DNA of 64,000 nucleotides from Rhizobiales bacterium NRL2 (GTDB lineage: Bacteria; Pseudomonadota; Alphaproteobacteria; Minwuiales; Minwuiaceae): positions 310,001 to 374,000 of the forward strand of contig CP016093.1 of NCBI GenBank assembly GCA_001664005.1, read 5' to 3'. Of this stretch, positions 20,848-28,820 are shown piece by piece (positions within the stretch are counted from its first letter, which is position 1; each line of letters opens with the position of its first letter). A program made the position numbers and the translations under genes. The notes beneath the pieces were generated by a model. The model saw nothing but the letters and a program-made list of their open reading frames with translations, searched no databases and was not told the origin of the DNA.

Positions 20848-22008
20848 TCAGCCGGAGATCTCGGCCTTGACGGTGGCGTAGGCCCAGTCGAGCCAGGGAC
20901 AGAGCGCCCTGACGTCGCCGGTCTCGACCGTGGCGCCGCACCAGATCCGCAGGCCGGGCGGCGCGTCGCGGTAGCCGTTGATGTCGTAGGCGACGTCCTC
21001 CTTCTCCAGCAGCGTGGCCATCCGCTTCGGGATGTCCTTCTGCACGTCGGCCGGCTGGGCGGAGAACCAGTCGTCGGTGATCGCCAGGCAGACCGAGGTG
21101 GAGGAGCGGCTGGCCGGATCCTTCGCCAGGAAGTCGACCCAGTCCGTCCGCCCGGCCCATTCGGCCATGGCGTCCAGATTGGCGCGGGTGCGGCCGATCA
21201 GGCCGTCCAGTCCACCGACGCTCTCGGCCCATTTCAGGGCGTCCAGCGCGTCCTCGACGGCCAGCATGGAGGGCGTGTTGATGGTCTCGCCCTTGAAGAC
21301 GCCCTCGTTGATCTTGCCGGACTTGGTCAGCCGGAAGACCTTGGGCATGGGCCAGGGCGGGGTGTGGCTCTCCAGCCGTTCGACAGCGCGCGGCGACAGC
21401 GCGAGCATGCCGTGCGCGGCCTCGCCGCCCAGCACCTTCTGCCAGGACCAGGTGACGACGTCGAGCTTGTCCCAGTCGAGCGGCATGGCGAAGGCCGCCG
21501 AGGTGGCGTCGCAGATCGCCAGGCCGGCGCGGTCGGCCGGGATCCAGTCCGCGCCGGGCACGCAGACGCCCGACGTGGTGCCGTTCCAGGTGAAGACGAC
21601 GTCGTGGCTCCAGTCGACTTCGGAGAGGTCGGGCAGCGCGCCATAGTCCGCCTCGAGCGTGCGGGTGTCCTTCAGTTTCAACTGCTTGATCACGTCGGTG
21701 ACCCAGCCGGAGCCGAAGCTTTCCCAGGCCAGGACATCGACGGGGCGCTGGCCCAGCAGCGACCAGAGCGCCATTTCCACGGCGCCGGTGTCGGAGCCGG
21801 GCACGATGCCGAGGCGCCAGTCCTCGGGCATGCCGAGGATCGCCTTCGAGCGGTCGATGACCTCTTTCAGCTTCTGCTTGCCGATGGATGCACGGTGAGA
21901 GCGGCCGAGCGCAGCCTCGGCCAGGGCTTCGGCGGACCAGCCCGGGCGCTTGGCGCACGGACCGGACGAGAATTCAGGCGCCGCCGGACGCCTTTCCGGT
22001 TTCTGCAT
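20848..22008 (-). CDS. serC: Phosphoserine aminotransferase
   Basis: A 386-residue PLP enzyme of the class V aminotransferase type converting 3-phosphohydroxypyruvate and glutamate to phosphoserine. The PLP lysine is in [14 protein letters not shown], and [11 protein letters not shown] and [16 protein letters not shown] mark the alphaproteobacterial/archaeal-like SerC subgroup. The ATG at 22008 is preceded by GGAAGG; an in-frame ATG 30 codons upstream lies in the leader and is rejected. A likely promoter and two hairpins lie just upstream. Confidence 0.96.
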   Translation of the reverse strand: MQKPERRPAAPEFSSGPCAKRPGWSAEALAEAALGRSHRASIGKQKLKEVIDRSKAILGMPEDWRLGIVPGSDTGAVEMALWSLLGQRPVDVLAWESFGSGWVTDVIKQLKLKDTRTLEADYGALPDLSEVDWSHDVVFTWNGTTSGVCVPGADWIPADRAGLAICDATSAAFAMPLDWDKLDVVTWSWQKVLGGEAAHGMLALSPRAVERLESHTPPWPMPKVFRLTKSGKINEGVFKGETINTPSMLAVEDALDALKWAESVGGLDGLIGRTRANLDAMAEWAGRTDWVDFLAKDPASRSSTSVCLAITDDWFSAQPADVQKDIPKRMATLLEKEDVAYDINGYRDAPPGLRIWCGATVETGDVRALCPWLDWAYATVKAEISG

Positions 22009-22054
22009 TGAGTACCTTCCAGTACTGAGCCTCCCGTTGGGGGGAGGTGACCCG
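22009..22054 (-). ncRNA. Candidate serC leader RNA (two hairpins)
   Basis: Read on the minus strand the short leader has a hairpin CCTCCC-loop-GGGAGG (22030-22047) and then AGTAC-six-base loop-GTACT (22011-22026) whose loop holds the GGAAGG ribosome-binding site, two bases before the ATG. A conserved serC leader motif is known upstream of serC in alphaproteobacteria; the position and compact hairpins agree, but a covariance match was not possible here. Role would be control of serine synthesis. Confidence 0.5.
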
Positions 22055-22060
22055 CCGCGG

Positions 22061-22088
22061 AAGATAGGCTGCGACAGATTCCGGTCAA
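22061..22088 (-). promoter_or_regulatory. Candidate sigma-70 promoter of serC-serA
   Basis: On the minus strand TTGACC and TATCTT are separated by 16 bases. Transcription would begin about 45 bases before the serC ATG, so that the transcript starts just upstream of the two leader hairpins. Confidence 0.6.
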
Positions 22089-22130
22089 CATGCGACACCG
22101 GCCTGCGACGTTATGGCTTCAACCAACGGT

Positions 22131-22329
22131 CGACGCGCGGGGGTTGGCATGGCTGGCTCGCGCGCCTTCCGGATCATTGGGCTTTCGGCGGAGCCGGGTG
22201 TCTCACCGCCGCTTCGGTGTCATGCCCGCCCCCGTGCGGGCATCCGGTCAGGGACGGCGACTTGCGGCGAAGCCGCTCCGGACCCCCGCACGGAGGCGGG
22301 GGTGACAGGCTGAGTGAGTGGCGGTTCAG
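22131..22329. repeat. Intergenic palindromic repeat, family A copy 2 (full length)
   Basis: About 200 bases shared with 27696-27893: a GGCATGGCTGGCTCGCGCGCC-like left segment, TCATGCCCGC, TGCGGGCATCCGGTC, the stem TTGCGGCGAAGCCGC, GGACCCCCGCAC and GGCGGGGGTGAC, ending GAGTGAGTGGCGGTTCA. Short open frames across it on either strand are by-products of the repeat. The rest of the gap to 22392 shows nothing else. Confidence 0.88.
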
Positions 22330-22392
22330 CCGATTGACGGAACGATCCGGGGTCAAGGCCGAAGCGGTGAGCCGGTCGTTCCCCGGATGACG

Positions 22393-23181
22393 TCACCGCG
22401 CCCAGTCCGGCTTGCGCTTCTCCGCGAAGGCGGCGAGGCCTTCCTCGAAGTCGTCGGTCTCCGCCAGCGCGCACATCATCTCCACCTGGGCGGCGACGTT
22501 GCGGCGGTAGTCCAGGTCCTGCGCCCGCCAGAAGGCCTGGCGGCCGAGGCGCATCACCGTCGGCGACTTGGCGGCGAACTTCCCCGCCAGCGCCATCGCG
22601 CTGTCCATCAGTTCCCCGTCGGGGACCACCTGGTTGACCAGCCCCATGGCCTTCGCCTCGGCAGGGGTGAAGGTGTCCCCGGTGAACAGCAGCTCGAAGG
22701 CGCGGTGCCGGCCGATCACCGCCGGCAGGTGGGCGAAGTGGATGGCCGGCAGCACGCCGACATTGATTTCCGGATAGCCCAGGCTCGCGCTCTCGGCGCA
22801 GACGATGACGTCGCAGGTGATGGAAAGCGTCATCCCCGCGCCCCGCGCCGGACCGTTGACGGCGGCGATGGTCGGCTTGGCGAGCTTCGCCTGCAGATCC
22901 AGCGTGTCGAGATAGAAGCGGTTGAGGAAGTCGCGCATGCCGAGGCCGCCGGCGCCGCGGATCATCTTCAGGTCCATGCCGCCGCAGAACATGCCCTCGA
23001 CCGCGCTGGCCAGCACGATGGCGCCGACACCGCGGTCGGCGTCCGCTTCGCGCATCCGGTCGTGGATGGCGTCGATCATGGGGAAGTCGACCGCGTTCAC
23101 CGGCGCGCGGTTCATGGTGATGACCGCCACGCGGTCGCGCACCTCATAGCCGACGCGGGCCGCGCCTTCGCTGCTGTTCAT
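22393..23181 (-). CDS. Enoyl-CoA hydratase/isomerase family protein
   Basis: A 262-residue crotonase-fold protein. The oxyanion-hole segments are SAVEGMFCGGMDL and NGPARGAGMTLSITCD; the catalytic acids of true hydratases are not both obvious (the second region reads LGYPEINVG, which keeps one Glu). It could be a hydratase, isomerase or related enzyme acting on an acyl-CoA. Two adjacent ATGs occur; the second (23181) has the better spacing from GGGGAGGA. It is the last of three minus-strand genes for acyl-CoA metabolism. Confidence 0.88.
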   Translation of the reverse strand: MNSSEGAARVGYEVRDRVAVITMNRAPVNAVDFPMIDAIHDRMREADADRGVGAIVLASAVEGMFCGGMDLKMIRGAGGLGMRDFLNRFYLDTLDLQAKLAKPTIAAVNGPARGAGMTLSITCDVIVCAESASLGYPEINVGVLPAIHFAHLPAVIGRHRAFELLFTGDTFTPAEAKAMGLVNQVVPDGELMDSAMALAGKFAAKSPTVMRLGRQAFWRAQDLDYRRNVAAQVEMMCALAETDDFEEGLAAFAEKRKPDWAR

Positions 23182-23242
23182 CATGTCCTCCCCTTCGGAT
23201 CGATTCGCAGGATGCCACCGTACCGCCAGTTGGCGGAAGCGC

Positions 23243-23313
23243 ATCCCCCACCCCTTCCCTCCCCCTTGCGAAGGGGGAGGGCGGTCCCGCCGCGGCGGGA
23301 GCGGGAGGGGGTC
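23243..23313. repeat. Intergenic palindromic repeat, family C copy 3
   Basis: CCCTCCCCCTTGCGAAGGGGGAGGG forms a long inverted repeat (bases 23258-23282), followed by CCCGCCGCGGCGGGA and ending GCGGGAGGGGGTCG. It separates the hydratase gene from the acyl-CoA dehydrogenase gene. Confidence 0.85.
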
Positions 23314-23355
23314 GTGTATCTGGTCGGCGCCCGACCGGGCTCTCTGCCCCGTCCG

Positions 23356-24552
23356 CTACAGCCCCAGCACCGCCTTGGCGAGGACGCCGCGCTGAACCTC
23401 CGAGGTGCCGCCGGCAATGGTGAAGCCGCGGTGGTGGAGCTGGCCCGAGGTGATGCCGACCGCGTGATCCGGGCCGACGGGCAACTGGTTCTCGCCGCGG
23501 AACAGGAAGCCGGAATGGTCCGGCGCGCCGTAATAACCGATGGCGCGGTAGAGCACCTCGTCCAGATCCTGGACCATGTGGCTGCCCAGCAGCTTGGTCA
23601 TGGAGGGCTCGGCGCCGATCCGCCCGCCCGCGTCGGCCTCGGCCAGGATGCGCAGCGAGGTCATTTCCAGCGCCTTCAGACGGCTCTCCAGGTCGGCGAC
23701 CCTGAGCGCGAAGTCCGGGTCTTCCAGCAGCGGCCGGCCGTCCGAGGATTCGGCGGCGCAGACTTCCTTGACGATGGAGAGGATGCGCGTGTTCTCGGAC
23801 ACGCGGGAGACGAACAGCCGCTCGTCGCCCAGCAACTTCTTGGCCACGGTCCATCCCTCGTTCTCCCGGCCCAGCAGGTTGGCCACCGGCACCCGCACCT
23901 CGTCGAATGTGACGATGTTCCACAAGCGCCGGCCGTTCAGCGCGATCAGCGGCTTCACCTCGACGCCGGGCGCGGTCATGTCCATCAGCAGGAAGGAGAT
24001 GCCCTCCTGCTTCTTCGCGTCCGGGTCGGTGCGGACCAGGCAGAAGATCATGTCGGCGACGTCCGCCGCGCTGGTCCAGATCTTGGAGCCGGTGACGTGG
24101 TAGTCGTCGCCGTCGCGTACCGCCCGGGTCGAGACGCCGGCCAGGTCGGAGCCCGCGCCGGGCTCGGAATAGCCTTGGCACCACCAGTGCGCGTCCGAGA
24201 GGATCTTCGGCAGGTAGTGCGCCTTCTGCGCGTCGGTGCCGAAGGCGATCAGCGCCGGCCCGATCATGTGGAAGTTGAACGCCATCGCCGGCGGCGCGTG
24301 GGCCAGGCGGCATTCCATGTCGAAGATATGGCGTTCCATGATGGAGAAGCCGGCGCCGCCCGCCGCCTTCGGCCAGTTGGGCGCCAGCCAGCCCTTCTCC
24401 TGCAGGATGGCGTGCCAGCGCAGCATGTCGGGCTTCGCCACCATCAGGCCGCGCTTGACCTTGTCGGCGATGTCGGCGGGCAGGTTCGCGGCCAGCCAGC
24501 CGCGCACCTCCTCGCGGAAGGCCTCTTCCTTCTTCGTCGGCGAAAGGTCCAT
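23356..24552 (-). CDS. Acyl-CoA dehydrogenase family protein
   Basis: A 398-residue FAD flavoenzyme of the acyl-CoA dehydrogenase family, with the N-terminal helical domain, the substrate/FAD motif GYSEPGAGSDLAG, the beta-domain segment VTGSKIWTSAADVAD and a C-terminal IAGGTSEVQRGVLAKAVLGL-type end (TIAGGTSEVQRG). It should oxidise an acyl-CoA to the 2-enoyl form that the flanking crotonase-fold proteins could use. The ATG at 24552 has GGAGAG eight bases upstream; the longer frame to 24678 is the palindromic repeat. Exact acyl chain is unknown. Confidence 0.94.
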   Translation of the reverse strand: MDLSPTKKEEAFREEVRGWLAANLPADIADKVKRGLMVAKPDMLRWHAILQEKGWLAPNWPKAAGGAGFSIMERHIFDMECRLAHAPPAMAFNFHMIGPALIAFGTDAQKAHYLPKILSDAHWWCQGYSEPGAGSDLAGVSTRAVRDGDDYHVTGSKIWTSAADVADMIFCLVRTDPDAKKQEGISFLLMDMTAPGVEVKPLIALNGRRLWNIVTFDEVRVPVANLLGRENEGWTVAKKLLGDERLFVSRVSENTRILSIVKEVCAAESSDGRPLLEDPDFALRVADLESRLKALEMTSLRILAEADAGGRIGAEPSMTKLLGSHMVQDLDEVLYRAIGYYGAPDHSGFLFRGENQLPVGPDHAVGITSGQLHHRGFTIAGGTSEVQRGVLAKAVLGL

Positions 24553-24576
24553 TCGTCTCTCCTTCGCCCCCTCGAC

Positions 24577-24676
24577 GTCATCCCCGTCGATCCGCAGGAC
24601 CGCACGGGGATCGGGTCGATCGGGGCCCTTTTTCTGAACCCGATCCCCGCGCAGCGCCTCGCCTGGCGGGGATGAC
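24577..24676. repeat. Intergenic palindromic repeat, family B-like copy 3
   Basis: Starts GTCATCCCCGTCGATCC and ends GGCGGGGATGAC, giving inverted termini; inside, GGGGATCGGGTCGATCGGGG and AACCCGATCCCCGC pair with each other. Layout resembles the family B copies at 50593-50695 and 58947-59048. It lies in the upstream region of the acyl-CoA dehydrogenase gene. Confidence 0.7.
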
Positions 24677-24690
24677 ATGACGGGCGCTGG

Positions 24691-25518
24691 TCAGTTCCCG
24701 GCGAACTTCGGCTGGCGCTTCTCCTGCCAGGCGGCGATGCCTTCGCGGAAGTCGTCCGATTTCAGCGCCGCCTCCATCTCGCTCTGCGACTGGTCCTGGG
24801 CTTCGTCCATGTCCTGGATCAGGGAGCGCCAGACCAGGTCCTTGATCACCCGCGTGGACCTGGGCGAGACGTCCTCGGCCAGCATCCGGGCATAGGCCGT
24901 CGCTTCCGTCAGCACCGCTTCGGGGGCGACAGCGCGGTCGACCAGGCCCATGCGCTCGGCCTCGGCGCCTTCCACCAGCCGCGCCGAATAGAGCAGGTCC
25001 AGCGCCCGGGACGGCCCCACGACGCGCGGCAGCAGCCAGGCCAGGCCGTACTCGGCGACCAGCCCGCGTTTGGCAAAGGCGGTGCCGAGCTTGGCTTCGG
25101 TCGAGCAGATGCGGATGTCGGAATAGAGCGCCATGACCAGGCCGACGCCGACCGCGGCGCCGTTCACGGCGGCGATCACCGGCTTGGGCACGGTGGTCAG
25201 CCAGGCGTATTTCTTCGCGAAGCCTTCCGGCAGGTCGAGGCCGTTCGCGATGGCGCCCGCGACGGGCAGCGGCTCGGCCTCCCGCCCGCCGCCGGCCGCC
25301 GTGTTCGACAGCCGGGCCACGTCCGCCCCGGCGCAGAAGCCGCGGCCCGCGCCGGTCAGCACGATGGCCTTCACCGCCGGATCGTCGCTCGCGGCCTGCA
25401 TGGCGTGGCGCAGCTCCCCGTTCATCACCGGCGTCATGGCGTTCATGCGGTCGGGCCGGTTCATGGTGACGACGGCCACACCGTCCGCCGCCTCGTAGAT
25501 GATCTGTTCGTAGTCCAC
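24691..25518 (-). CDS. Enoyl-CoA hydratase-related protein
   Basis: A 275-residue crotonase-fold protein. TGAGRGFCAGADVARL and NGAAVGVGLVMALYSDIR are the two oxyanion-hole regions; FAKRGLVAEYGLAWLLPRVVG carries the expected Glu of the active site. It probably hydrates or otherwise processes an enoyl-CoA in the same pathway as the two downstream genes. The GTG at 25518 is preferred: it has GGGAGG and GAGG upstream, and gives the normal N-terminus (VDYEQIIYEA). Its 5' region holds a long GGGGAA array. Confidence 0.9.
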   Translation of the reverse strand: MDYEQIIYEAADGVAVVTMNRPDRMNAMTPVMNGELRHAMQAASDDPAVKAIVLTGAGRGFCAGADVARLSNTAAGGGREAEPLPVAGAIANGLDLPEGFAKKYAWLTTVPKPVIAAVNGAAVGVGLVMALYSDIRICSTEAKLGTAFAKRGLVAEYGLAWLLPRVVGPSRALDLLYSARLVEGAEAERMGLVDRAVAPEAVLTEATAYARMLAEDVSPRSTRVIKDLVWRSLIQDMDEAQDQSQSEMEAALKSDDFREGIAAWQEKRQPKFAGN

Positions 25519-25579
25519 CGGACCTCGCCTCCCGCTGTGATGCACATGCATTAATCGGGCGGAGAATAGCGGGGGAGAG

Positions 25580-25639
25580 GGGGAAGGGGAAGGGGAAGGG
25601 GAAGGGGAAGGGGAAGGGGAAGGGGAAGGGGAAGGGGAA
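25580..25639. repeat. Hexanucleotide tandem repeat (GGGGAA)x10
   Basis: Ten perfect head-to-tail GGGGAA units, with a purine-rich irregular lead-in from 25571. It ends where the AT-rich patch begins. It lies between the 5' end of the hydratase-related gene (minus strand) and the 3' end of the orphan membrane-protein gene. Such arrays change length by slippage. Confidence 0.97.
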
Positions 25640-25664
25640 GATCTAACTGAACGAAGCTAACGGA

Positions 25665-26303
25665 TTAGGGTGACGAAATAAGTGCCTTCCCCAACGAAAG
25701 GGCCAATCCAAATGTAACCATAATTGGAATTAGTGAATAAAAAAGATATTCTAATTGACCCGGCATCGATCTATTTTTGAGTATTAATAATTCATTGCGG
25801 CTCCTCATATACAATTCAGTAGCTTGCCGAATATGATCCATTTGTCCTTCAAAAAACCGTGCTTTGGGAAGAGTTGAAATATTTAAACCCATATCCATTG
25901 CTTTTGGCAATTCAAGTAATTCTCTATTCTCTGGAATTTCGTCAATTTTTTGATACCATTCACACAGCGCTTTCTTTTCCATTTCGACATTCTCAAAGTT
26001 TGATGGCGATATTTCCGATTTCCTTCCAGGTAGGCAAACAGATGATCCAAGGGACGACAAGTAAATTCGCATTGGCGCGGCGCTGCCAATAATAGAAGGC
26101 AGCCTATCATTGAATTGAACTGAATTTATGTACCTGTAAGCACCAATAAAAATAGATAAAGAGGCAATGCAGCTTGTTACTACAATTAGTATTTCTAAAC
26201 TTCTAATACTAATCCTCTTTCTAAGAAATACAGTTACCAAAACAACTATTACAAACTCGCTCAGCCACAGCAGTGTATTTTTAGAAATATCATCAAATAG
26301 CAT
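25665..26303 (-). CDS. Orphan membrane protein in AT-rich patch
   Basis: A 212-residue protein of no family I recognise. Three hydrophobic segments are visible: near the N-terminus (WLSEFVIVVLVTVFL), then LEILIVVTSCIASLSIFIGAY, and close to the C-terminus (YLFYSLIPIMVTFGLALSLG); between the second and third lies a soluble stretch of about 90 residues with many Glu/Lys. The ATG at 26303 has GGAG seven bases upstream; a frame extension to 26351 lacks spacing for a ribosome site. Codon use is AT-rich and unlike every neighbour, which suggests recent acquisition. It sits between a fatty-acid gene and rplM. Confidence 0.75.
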   Translation of the reverse strand: MLFDDISKNTLLWLSEFVIVVLVTVFLRKRISIRSLEILIVVTSCIASLSIFIGAYRYINSVQFNDRLPSIIGSAAPMRIYLSSLGSSVCLPGRKSEISPSNFENVEMEKKALCEWYQKIDEIPENRELLELPKAMDMGLNISTLPKARFFEGQMDHIRQATELYMRSRNELLILKNRSMPGQLEYLFYSLIPIMVTFGLALSLGKALISSP

Positions 26304-26354
26304 TTCAATGCTCCGACAAGCATTCTGCGAACAGTTTGACGCAAACGCCATCCT

Positions 26355-26375
26355 GAGTCGAATTGAACTTGACTC
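26355..26375. promoter_or_regulatory. Dyad GAGTC(g)AA...TTGACTC upstream of the orphan gene
   Basis: An inverted repeat with arms GAGTCGAA and TTGACTC around a six-base centre, about 50 bases upstream of the orphan membrane-protein ATG. It may be an operator or a chance hairpin; no known regulator was matched. Confidence 0.3.
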
Positions 26376-26389
26376 GCAACCTAGCGTCT

Positions 26390-26406
26390 ATGAACCAACA
26401 GTTCAT
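26390..26406. promoter_or_regulatory. Perfect dyad ATGAAC-CAACA-GTTCAT
   Basis: Six-base perfect arms around a five-base centre, close to the first dyad and at the right side of the AT-rich patch. It lies between the divergent orphan gene and rplM, so it could serve either. Confidence 0.3.
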
Positions 26407-26511
26407 GCTCACACGCTTTTGACCCAGAGGCCACACCCAAGCGGTGCGTGTTCCCATATTACCCCATCGGAAAAAACAGCCATTCCGGGGCGTTAGCCGG
26501 GCCGATGGGGC

Positions 26512-26540
26512 TTGACGGGGCCTCTGCGCGCGCGTAGAAG
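26512..26540 (+). promoter_or_regulatory. Candidate promoter of rplM-rpsI
   Basis: TTGACG and TAGAAG with a 17-base spacer, ending 81 bases before the rplM ATG. It lies in GC-rich DNA beyond the AT-rich patch, so the ribosomal operon keeps its own promoter. The remainder of 26304-26621 holds only the two dyads described. Confidence 0.5.
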
Positions 26541-26621
26541 CGCGCCTTCGAACGGTTCCCGGGCGGGGCCGCGCGTGTCCGTGCGCGTCCCGGCCCCCGA
26601 CGATCCTGAAGGACGAGAGCG

Positions 26622-27080
26622 ATGAAAACCTTTTCCGCCACGCCGGCGACGATCGAGAAGAAGTGGATTCTGATCGACGCCGAGGACGTGGTCCTCGGCC
26701 GGCTCGCCGCCTTCGCCGCCAACCGCCTGCGCGGCAAGCACAAGCCCGGCTACACCCCGCACATGGATGACGGCGACAACGTCATCATCGTCAATGCGGG
26801 CAAGGTCAAGCTGACCGGCTACAAGCGCGACGACAAGGTCTACTACTGGCACACCGGCTATCCGGGCGGCATCAAGAGCCGCACCGCCCGCGACATCCTG
26901 GAGGGCGATCATCCCGAGCGCGTCGTCGAGAAGGCGATCCAGCGGATGATCCCGAAGGGCCCGCTGGGCCGCCAGCAGTTCAAGAACCTGCGCGTCTACG
27001 CGGGCGCCGAGCACCCCCATGAGGGCCAGCAGCCCGAAGTCATCGACTTCAAGTCCCTCAACCACAAGAATGCGAGGTAG
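26622..27080 (+). CDS. rplM: 50S ribosomal protein L13
   Basis: A 152-residue ribosomal protein with the family's [15 protein letters not shown] start, [22 protein letters not shown] core and [17 protein letters not shown] segment. It is an early-assembling large-subunit protein. It is followed after eight bases by rpsI, the universal rplM-rpsI pair. Confidence 0.98.
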   Translation: MKTFSATPATIEKKWILIDAEDVVLGRLAAFAANRLRGKHKPGYTPHMDDGDNVIIVNAGKVKLTGYKRDDKVYYWHTGYPGGIKSRTARDILEGDHPERVVEKAIQRMIPKGPLGRQQFKNLRVYAGAEHPHEGQQPEVIDFKSLNHKNAR

Positions 27081-27088
27081 GCCGCGTC

Positions 27089-27592
27089 ATGGCTGAAACC
27101 GAACTCCCGAACGCCGAAGAAGGCGCCGTCACCGATCTCGCGGACCTGGGCCAGGCCATGGGCACCGAGGCCGCGCCGGAACCCGTCGAGCCGCAGATCG
27201 ACGCACACGGCCGCGCCTACGCCACCGGCAAGCGCAAGGACGCGGTGGCCCGCGTCTGGGTCAAGGCCGGCGTCGGCCGCATCACCGTCAACGGCCGCGA
27301 GGTGGAAACCTATTTCGCCCGTCCGGTGCTGCGCCAGGTCATCCAGCAGCCCTTCCAGATCACCGGCCGCGACGGCCAGTTCGACGTCTACGTCACCGTC
27401 GCCGGCGGCGGCCTGTCGGGCCAGGCGGGCGCGGTGCGCCACGGCATCTCCAAGGCGCTGACCCGCTTCGAGCCGGAACTGCGCGCGGTGCTGAAGAAGA
27501 ACGGCTTCCTCACCCGCGACAGCCGCACGGTGGAGCGCAAGAAGTACGGCAAGGCCAAGGCCCGTCGCTCCTTCCAGTTCTCCAAGCGCTAA
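27089..27592 (+). CDS. rpsI: 30S ribosomal protein S9
   Basis: A 167-residue ribosomal protein. An acidic N-terminal extension of about 40 residues precedes the conserved [16 protein letters not shown] start of the S9 fold, and the C-terminus RRSFQFSKR reaches the P-site tRNA. The N-terminal extension is common in alphaproteobacteria. A terminator follows. Confidence 0.98.
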   Translation: MAETELPNAEEGAVTDLADLGQAMGTEAAPEPVEPQIDAHGRAYATGKRKDAVARVWVKAGVGRITVNGREVETYFARPVLRQVIQQPFQITGRDGQFDVYVTVAGGGLSGQAGAVRHGISKALTRFEPELRAVLKKNGFLTRDSRTVERKKYGKAKARRSFQFSKR

Positions 27593-27646
27593 GGCATCGG
27601 GGACAGGCGGGTCCCGGACGGGACCGCCAGCCGATCCGTCTGCCGA

Positions 27647-27683
27647 AGGGGCCATGCGAGCGATCGCGTGGCCCTTTCCTTTT
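27647..27683 (+). terminator. Terminator after rplM-rpsI
   Basis: A GC-rich stem (GGGGCCATGCG pairing with CGCGTGGCCC, one bulge and one G-T pair) followed by TTTCCTTTT, about 55 bases after the rpsI stop. Confidence 0.7.
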
Positions 27684-27695
27684 CCAGCCAGGCTG

Positions 27696-27893
27696 ACACG
27701 CGAGGGATGGCGTGGCTGGCCCGCGCGCCTTCTGAATCTTGGAACCGCAGGGCCGGACGTGCCGGTTCACCCCCGAACGGTGTCATGCCCGCCTTGTGCG
27801 GGCATCCGGTCGAAAATCATCGATTTGCGGCGAAGCCGCTCCGGACCCCCGCACAGAGGCGGGGGCGACACGCGGAGTGAGTGGCGGTTCAAT
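27696..27893. repeat. Intergenic palindromic repeat, family A copy 3 (full length)
   Basis: Near-identical in plan to 22131-22329: GGCGTGGCTGGCCCGCGCGCC, TCATGCCCGC, TGCGGGCATCCGGTCG, TTGCGGCGAAGCCGCT, GGACCCCCGCAC, GGCGGGGGCGAC and GAGTGAGTGGCGGTTCA. It directly abuts the 3' end of the convergent dehalogenase gene. Confidence 0.88.
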
Positions 27894-27909
27894 CAGGCGC
27901 CGGAACCGC

Positions 27910-28620
27910 TTACAACGCCCTGACCTTCTCCACCATCTCGGGGAAGCTGTCGGCGATGACGTCGTGGTCCGGATCGGGTTCCGGATCCGGCGGACCCTCG
28001 GCGCCCCATTCGTCGGGACGGCGCACGAAGGCCGACTTGAAGCCCACCTCGCGGGCCGCGCGCAGGTCGAAATTGTGGCAGGCCACCATCATGCACTCGC
28101 CGGGATCGAGCCGGAGCCACTTCGCCGCCGTGCGGTAGGCCTCGGGCCGGGTCTTGTAGATGCCGATCATCTCGCAGGAGATCACCGCGTCCCAGGACAG
28201 CCCGTTGGCGCGGGCGGTGTCGACGATCAGCGAGGTCGACAGGATGGTGAAGGAGGCGACGACATGACTGGTCCGGAGATCGGCCAGCGCGGCGGGGAAG
28301 TCGGGCCAGCATTTCAGCTCGTGCCAGCGGTACCAGATCGCCTCCCGGTCCTCGCCGGTCAGGGCGCCGAGATCATGGTCGGCGATGACCTTGTCCAGCA
28401 TGGCGCGGTGAACGTCGTCGATGTTGTACTGCGCCGGGCCGTCGGCGCCGTGATTCAGCATCTGCTTCAGCGAGCGGCGGCGGTAGTCGTTGGTTATCGC
28501 CGCCCAGTCGCGTTCGATGCCGCGCTTCCGGCCGGCCTCGGCGAAGGCCGCGGAGACGCCGCCGTGCCAGTCGAGGATGGTGCCGCCGGTGTCGAAGGTC
28601 AGCGCCCTGATCGCGCCCAT
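27910..28620 (-). CDS. Haloacid dehalogenase-like hydrolase (type II dehalogenase family)
   Basis: A 236-residue HAD-superfamily protein. Motif I is LTFDTGGTILDW with the nucleophilic Asp at about residue 10, motif II is FTILSTS, motif III Lys is in GIYKTRPEAY and motif IV is MMVACHNFDLRAAREVG. The sequence resembles L-2-haloacid dehalogenases, which hydrolyse 2-haloalkanoates, but phosphatase or other activity is possible. The usual second Asp of phosphatase HADs is replaced (DTGGT), which favours the dehalogenase group. It is a single gene, divergent from the ABC operon. Confidence 0.88.
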   Translation of the reverse strand: MGAIRALTFDTGGTILDWHGGVSAAFAEAGRKRGIERDWAAITNDYRRRSLKQMLNHGADGPAQYNIDDVHRAMLDKVIADHDLGALTGEDREAIWYRWHELKCWPDFPAALADLRTSHVVASFTILSTSLIVDTARANGLSWDAVISCEMIGIYKTRPEAYRTAAKWLRLDPGECMMVACHNFDLRAAREVGFKSAFVRRPDEWGAEGPPDPEPDPDHDVIADSFPEMVEKVRAL

Positions 28621-28689
28621 GTCCGTCCCTCCCTTGTCGTTTCCGGCAGGCTAGCAGCATGCGGCCCCGGCGTCTGCGTTTGCGCAGGC

Positions 28690-28718
28690 CTTGAACGGCG
28701 GCCGCGGTTCGCCTAATT
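28690..28718 (+). promoter_or_regulatory. Candidate heat-shock-like promoter of the ABC-htpG operon
   Basis: CTTGAAC, 15 bases, then CCTAATT. This is one mismatch from the alphaproteobacterial RpoH -10 pattern (CCTATNT) and has the same spacing class as the ftsH site. A vegetative reading (TTGAAC, 17 bases, TAATTA) is weaker. It lies about 100 bases before the ATPase gene. Confidence 0.4.
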
Positions 28719-28820
28719 AGCCGTCCGGCGCTGAGCCAATCACAACAACACCGGAGGCGTCCGTTGCGGCTCCGGGACAGATCAGCGTACCAGCGGCAGT
28801 CGAAGGGGGAGAGCGGGCAC

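Noticed and set aside
22113-22313. Short open frames across the repeat, also around 27668-27880 and 35594-35787
   Set aside because: All are translations of the same palindromic repeat (CGEAAPDPRTEAG); they recur wherever the repeat occurs and are not genes.
25580-25639. CRISPR-like array
   Set aside because: The repeat is a simple hexamer without spacers, and no cas gene is present.
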